From CBDFGE01 sp965247055 (GTDB lineage: Bacteria > Chloroflexota > Dehalococcoidia > Lucifugimonadales > JAGWBF01): a DNA stretch of 64,000 bases. The position numbers and the translations under genes are program-made. This document shows positions 60,230 through 64,000 of this stretch, one piece after another; within the stretch, counting starts at the first letter, position 1, and each line of letters starts with the position of its first letter. The stretch spans positions 124,001 through 188,000 of the forward strand of contig CBDFGE010000005.1 of NCBI GenBank assembly GCA_965247055.1. Reading direction: 5' to 3'. The notes under the pieces are model-generated. The model had not been told where the DNA came from. It worked only from the letters and a program-made list of their open reading frames with translations, and did no database searches.

Positions 60230-62047
60230 TCACCAGCCGGCGACGTAGCCATCGCGGCGGGGATCGGCCCCGCCAAACAGGGCACCGGTGCGTGGGTCTA
60301 CCTGGATCATCATCTCGCTGCCCGCCCCGTCCCAGTCGGCCAGTATGTTCAGGGAGTGGCCACGGCGGCGGAGACCCTCACGTGCGTGATCGTGGAAACG
60401 TCCTTCAAGCTGAAGCTCGTCGGTGCAGGTGTGGGGCAGGGTGGACTCGGTGGGGTCTTGCATGTGGCGCCATCGGGGGGCTTCCACGGCCTCGGCCACC
60501 GTCATCCCGAAGTCCAGGACATGGGTGATGACCTGCAGGTTGGTCTGCACCTGGGTATCGGCCCCAGGGGTACCGCACACGAGGACCAGATCACCGGAGC
60601 CGGGCTCGAAGACCATCACCGGGTTCATGGTATGGCGTACCCTCTTTCCGGGCATGAGGCAGTTCACGTGGTCCGGGTCAAGGTGCCAGTAGGTCATGCG
60701 GTTGTTGAGCAGGATTCCCGTGTCCCCGGCGATAAGTCCAGAGCCGAAGCTACTCTGGAGGCTCTGGATCTGGCAGACGGCGTTGCCCCATCTATCGACG
60801 ACGCAGAAACAGGTGGTATCCTCCCGCTCCCCGGACACCCTGACCCCCCTTCCTGCCCCTTCCTCGGCATGATGCCGCGGTGGGTCTCCCTCTCGTACCC
60901 GAGGGGTGGCCCTCTCCGGGTCGATCAGTGCCGCCCGTTCTCTAGCGTACTCCTTGGAGAGGAGGCCGGCCAGGGGCACGTCGACGAACTCGGGGTCGGC
61001 CATGTACGCCTCCCGATCGGCGAAGGCCAGTTTTTTCGCCTCCACCATCCAGTGGATGCTCTCCGGCGAGTTACAGCCCAGGGCCCTCAGGTCCAGGGTC
61101 TCCACCATGTTCAGCTCCTGGAGGAGGACGTGGCCGCTGGAGTTGGGGGGAGCCTCGTGTACCGAGTATCCCCGGTAAGTAGTGGAGATTGGCTCCTGCC
61201 ACCGGGTGTGGTGGTCCTCCAGGTCCTTGAGCGTCAGCAGCCCGCCTTGCTCCTGGCTGAACCTGCCCAGGGCCCGCCCCACCTCGCCCCGGTACAGGGC
61301 GTCGGTGCCCTCGGAGGCGATCGTGCGGAAGGTGCGGGCGAGGTGCGCTTGCCGGAGGACCTCGCCGGCCCGCAGGGGGCGCCCGTCCCGGGTGAACACC
61401 GCCCTCGAGGTGGGAAAGCTCTGGAGCGTGGGCTCGGCGGCGATGGCCTGGGCGAGGACGTGGCTTGCGGGGAACCCGTCAGCTGCCAGTTCGATGGCGG
61501 GTTCCAGGACATCCTCCCATCGCAGCTTGCCGTACTTTCGGTGGGCCGACATCCACCCATCCAGCAGGCCTGGCACCGACACGGAGAAGATGCCATTCAT
61601 GGGTATCCCGTCAGGAAGATACCGCTCCCTGGTGGCGGCGTAGGGCGCCGCGCCGGTGGCGTTGACGACCGCCACCTGCCGCGTCTCCTTCCAGTAAACC
61701 ATGATGAAGCCGTCGCCTCCGATGCCGGACATGTTGGGCTCCACCACGTTCAGGGCCGCACCGACGGCGATCGCCGCGTCCACCGCGTTTCCGCCTTGTC
61801 GCAGCACGCCGATTCCGGCCTGGGAGGCCAGGGCGTGCCCGGAGCATACCATGCCCTTCCGTGCCATAACCACGGGACGGTGGGAGCCGTATTCTATGCC
61901 GTGAGGTGAGCCTGCCAACGTCCCTCCGGACCGGGCCATGAAGGGGGCGGACGGCCTGGCCTGCTGGCCAGCCGTTGCCATCGCCGCGGGTCTCGTGTTA
62001 ATCTCTTCCCGCGGCACAAGGCGGCCGTTCGCTGCGTAACATACCAT
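60230..62047 (-). CDS. Gamma-glutamyltransferase family protein
   Basis: 605 residues as an open frame; the start may be the ATG at 61981 or 61939, since no ribosome site decides. Self-cleavage threonine in EDTTCFCVVDRWGNAV; small subunit carries GSGLIAGDTGILLNN and CGTPGADTQVQTNLQVI. Large-subunit start VCSGHALASQAGIGVLRQGG is conserved. Members hydrolyse or transfer gamma-glutamyl groups of glutathione, or act as cephalosporin acylases. No signal peptide is clear, so location is uncertain. Confidence 0.88.
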   Translation of the reverse strand: MVCYAANGRLVPREEINTRPAAMATAGQQARPSAPFMARSGGTLAGSPHGIEYGSHRPVVMARKGMVCSGHALASQAGIGVLRQGGNAVDAAIAVGAALNVVEPNMSGIGGDGFIMVYWKETRQVAVVNATGAAPYAATRERYLPDGIPMNGIFSVSVPGLLDGWMSAHRKYGKLRWEDVLEPAIELAADGFPASHVLAQAIAAEPTLQSFPTSRAVFTRDGRPLRAGEVLRQAHLARTFRTIASEGTDALYRGEVGRALGRFSQEQGGLLTLKDLEDHHTRWQEPISTTYRGYSVHEAPPNSSGHVLLQELNMVETLDLRALGCNSPESIHWMVEAKKLAFADREAYMADPEFVDVPLAGLLSKEYARERAALIDPERATPRVREGDPPRHHAEEGAGRGVRVSGEREDTTCFCVVDRWGNAVCQIQSLQSSFGSGLIAGDTGILLNNRMTYWHLDPDHVNCLMPGKRVRHTMNPVMVFEPGSGDLVLVCGTPGADTQVQTNLQVITHVLDFGMTVAEAVEAPRWRHMQDPTESTLPHTCTDELQLEGRFHDHAREGLRRRGHSLNILADWDGAGSEMMIQVDPRTGALFGGADPRRDGYVAGW

Positions 62048-62077
62048 AGTTCGGTGGGAAAGGAAAGCAGGCGGAGG

Positions 62078-62326
62078 ATGGAAGACGACATTATAGGTAT
62101 GCGGGAGATGGAGGCCATCTTCAGCGTCACCGACGAGCTGGGCATCGACCGGGAGATCGTCAGCGTGCCGCTGGGCAAGGAGGATCCGGGCTCGGTGGCG
62201 AGGCTCTCCACGGGGGAGATCGAGATTATTGTGCCCCGGACAGAGCCGGTGGAGGAGTGGGTGGATACGTTAAGGGAGACGTTGGTGTCCCTCGGGTTTA
62301 CCCCCTCGGAGCAGGACGAGGAATGA
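62078..62326 (+). CDS. Short acidic protein of unknown function
   Basis: 82 residues from the ATG at 62078; GGAGG touches it, so the start might be the GTG at 62054 or the ATG at 62099. Acidic, helical-looking: MEAIFSVTDELGIDREIV, EIEIIVPRTEPVEEWVDTL. No family known. 32 bases before a Gfo/Idh/MocA gene in the same direction. Confidence 0.5.
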   Translation: MEDDIIGMREMEAIFSVTDELGIDREIVSVPLGKEDPGSVARLSTGEIEIIVPRTEPVEEWVDTLRETLVSLGFTPSEQDEE

Positions 62327-62358
62327 TCGCGTGTATACGTGTATAAAGGAGGATTCCT

Positions 62359-63456
62359 ATGGCGGCGGACAGGATCCGCGTGGGAGTCATCGGGGCCAGC
62401 GTCCACTACGGATGGGGGATGAGGGCCCATCTCCCGGCCCTCCTGGCCCTGCCCGAATACGAGCTAGTGGGCCTGTGCACGGCCCACCCGGAAACGGCTG
62501 AGGAGTCGGCCCGGCACTGCGGGGCTCGACTGGCCTTCCACGACTACCGGGAGATGGTACGGCATCCCGATATAGACATGGTGAGTGTGTGTGTCCGCGT
62601 ACCCCTGCATCACTCCATGGTGATGGTGGCCCTCGAAGCCGGCAAACACGTCTACTGCGAGTGGCCCCTGGGCGCGAGCCTGGCAGAGGCGGAGGATATG
62701 GCCGCCCTGGCCCGGTCCAAGGACGTGCGCCACATGGTGGGTTTGCAGGGCCGGGCCGCCCCAGGGCTGCTGCGATTCAAGGAGCTGGTGGCACAGGGAT
62801 ATGTGGGGGACGTGCTGTCGTGCACCCTGACGTCCTTCTTCCCCGGCATCCTCCAGATGGGTCCGGACCGTTTCTGGATGGCGGACAGGGCAAATGGGAT
62901 GAACACCCTCCCGGTACACACGGGGCACTCGTTGGACGTCCTCAGCTTTTGTCTGGGGGAGTTCAAGGAAATCTCCGCGAGGGTCGAGACCCGGGTCCCG
63001 GTGTGGGGGTCCGGGACGGGAAAAACGGCGAGGGCAACCGCTCCCGACAACGTGCTGGTCAGCGGCGTGCTCACCAACGGCGTCGTGGTGTCGGCCCATG
63101 TGGGATCGGTGCCGTGGCACGGCTCCGGCTGGAAGATGGAGGTCTACGGCACGAGTGGTGCGCTGGCAGCCGAGTTCTTCACCACCCCCTTCTTCGTCAA
63201 AGTCCAGCTCCGGGGCGCCCATGGCAAAGAAGACCTGGAGGAAGAGCTACCGGTCCCGGAGAGGCCGGAGGGGCTCCCGGCGGAGGTGCCCGGGGGGATT
63301 CCCTTGAACGTAGCCAAAATGTACAGGAACCTGGGTGAGGCCATTCGAGAGGGCAGGGATGCCCAGCCCGATTTCGATGCAGCCCTGGCGAGGCACCGCC
63401 TTCTGGACGCCATCCAGCGGTCCTCGGACGAGGCCACGCTGGTGCGCGTGGCGTGA
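62359..63456 (+). CDS. Gfo/Idh/MocA-family oxidoreductase
   Basis: 365 residues with AAGGAGGATTC before the ATG. Nucleotide-binding start RVGVIGASVHYGWGMRAHLP is a variant Rossmann motif, followed by HPDIDMVSVCVRVPLHHSMV and the conserved GKHVYCEWPLGASLAEAEDM, in which EWPLG replaces the common EKPLA Lys. That change removes the usual catalytic lysine position. C-terminal oxidoreductase domain is complete. Substrate unknown. Confidence 0.85.
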   Translation: MAADRIRVGVIGASVHYGWGMRAHLPALLALPEYELVGLCTAHPETAEESARHCGARLAFHDYREMVRHPDIDMVSVCVRVPLHHSMVMVALEAGKHVYCEWPLGASLAEAEDMAALARSKDVRHMVGLQGRAAPGLLRFKELVAQGYVGDVLSCTLTSFFPGILQMGPDRFWMADRANGMNTLPVHTGHSLDVLSFCLGEFKEISARVETRVPVWGSGTGKTARATAPDNVLVSGVLTNGVVVSAHVGSVPWHGSGWKMEVYGTSGALAAEFFTTPFFVKVQLRGAHGKEDLEEELPVPERPEGLPAEVPGGIPLNVAKMYRNLGEAIREGRDAQPDFDAALARHRLLDAIQRSSDEATLVRVA

Positions 63457-63501
63457 GCCCCGGGGTCCATCCCATGCCAGACCCCTCGAGCATCCGTCAA
63501 A

Positions 63502-63517
63502 TTGAGCAATTGTTCAA
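63502..63517. promoter_or_regulatory. Palindrome upstream of the last gene, possible operator
   Basis: TTGAGCAATTGTTCAA, symmetrical except for one base pair of positions, 30 bases before the -35 box. Confidence 0.3.
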
Positions 63518-63546
63518 ACTGACCAATTACCCCAGCCCAGATCGAG

Positions 63547-63575
63547 TTGCCCGCCGATGGAATTAGGGATAGAAT
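63547..63575 (+). promoter_or_regulatory. Promoter of the gene at 63610
   Basis: TTGCCC, 17 bases, TAGAAT, 35 bases before the ATG. Confidence 0.5.
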
Positions 63576-63609
63576 GCCCCTGATGTCTACGAGGAAGAGG
63601 TAGCGGCCC

Positions 63610-64000
63610 ATGTCCACGCCGGTGGGCAAGATATCGAAGCCGGAAGCGGAAGCGTACAGGAAGGGGCGCAAACTCTACCTGGTGCCGCTGTTCCTCGTGT
63701 CTCCCGAGCCGCCCGATGACCTCCGGGAAAAGCTGGAACAGTACTGGAACGGGGCTGAGGAGCACATAGCCCGCCTTGAGGCCGCGCTGGGCCCTGTGAA
63801 CCGCATCTATCACGAGACGGTCTACCTCCCGGGCGAAGAGGGGGCGAAGCTGATAGAAGGGCTCAATCCCGGTGGGTACCGGCTCATCAGCCGCAGGTGC
63901 CAGGCGGGAGCCATCCTGGAGTCCACCGAGGACTGGGCCCTGCTGGAGGAGAGCTCCGACTGGCAGGGCTGCCTCTCTCTGGGGCTGGTCAGCCAGAAAG
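63610..64000 (+). CDS. Protein of unknown function, N-terminal part (runs off the window)
   Basis: Open from the ATG at 63610 (GAGGAAGAGG upstream) to the window edge, 130 codons without a stop. Begins MSTPVGKISKPEAEAYRKGR and contains KLYLVPLFLVSPEPPDDLR, HIARLEAALGPVNRIYHETV and LISRRCQAGAILESTEDWAL. It is absent from the listed complete frames only because it is cut. No family recognised. Confidence 0.7.
   Translation, partial: MSTPVGKISKPEAEAYRKGRKLYLVPLFLVSPEPPDDLREKLEQYWNGAEEHIARLEAALGPVNRIYHETVYLPGEEGAKLIEGLNPGGYRLISRRCQAGAILESTEDWALLEESSDWQGCLSLGLVSQK

Noticed and set aside
59915..61909. 664-codon plus-strand frame opposite the LLM and gamma-glutamyltransferase genes
   Set aside because: Antisense to two clear genes; the length comes from high GC.
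1..64000. tRNA, rRNA or CRISPR array
   Set aside because: I scanned the gaps for T-loop-like sequence, conserved rRNA sequence and regularly spaced repeats and saw none. A covariance search would settle tRNAs.

Overview
The window looks like a GC-rich chromosomal segment of an uncultivated Chloroflexota bacterium, probably Dehalococcoidia or SAR202-like. The pointers are a bacterial housekeeping core (gatB, secG, ispDF, cysS, recF, clp/hspR/dnaJ), three luciferase-like flavin/F420 oxidoreductases, a PAC2 protein, a gamma-glutamyltransferase, broad amidohydrolases, and archaeal-type flagellins (archaellins), which have been reported in Chloroflexota. Phylum is an inference; no rRNA or tRNA gene was seen.

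Layout. 1-16.4 kb is mostly housekeeping: a partial siroheme-decarboxylase-like regulator, pcm, a gatB split by a 596-bp insert, secG, a SAM hydroxide adenosyltransferase, an E1 alpha/beta pair, a PIN-TRAM protein, an ispD-ispF-cysS-FAD oxidase operon, and a heat-shock cluster (dnaJ-like, hspR, clpC facing hsp20 across two good divergent promoters). 16.8-23.8 kb holds a cNMP-binding protein, a secreted multidomain PQQ-type dehydrogenase, a cupredoxin-tailed membrane protein, an amidase and a squalene/phytoene synthase.

23.9-33.7 kb is the most interesting part. One strand carries a PhnD-like lipoprotein, a hybrid histidine kinase, an Hpt protein, a receiver protein with a degenerate kinase core, a receiver domain fused to an ArlH/FlaH-like ATPase, a NarL-type regulator with a one-base frameshift, and two archaellin genes. 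One archaellin is cut by an IS256-family element flanked by a clean 8-bp target duplication. Read together this is a candidate phosphorelay that addresses an archaellum directly through a receiver-ArlH fusion.

33.8-47.3 kb is metabolic and accessory: a Rieske protein, an LLM oxidoreductase, an NHL propeller, a cytochrome c, a class III cyclase-AAA-TPR regulator, amidohydrolases, and a sulfate-reduction pair (DUF2061-cysH) behind a leader with an intrinsic terminator. Two palindromic MITE-like repeats lie here. 47.3-52.6 kb is decayed, IS-rich DNA: broken secreted-protein genes, a second IS256 copy, an IS3-family element and a repeat-containing secreted protein. 52.7-64 kb returns to ordinary genes: LLM oxidoreductases, MscS, Sir2, RecF, PAC2, gamma-glutamyltransferase, a Gfo/Idh/MocA oxidoreductase and a partial gene at the edge.

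Several genes carry apparent single-base frameshifts in or next to G/C-rich stretches (about 27.12, 37.69 and 40.91 kb). These may be real decay or consensus errors and should be checked against reads.
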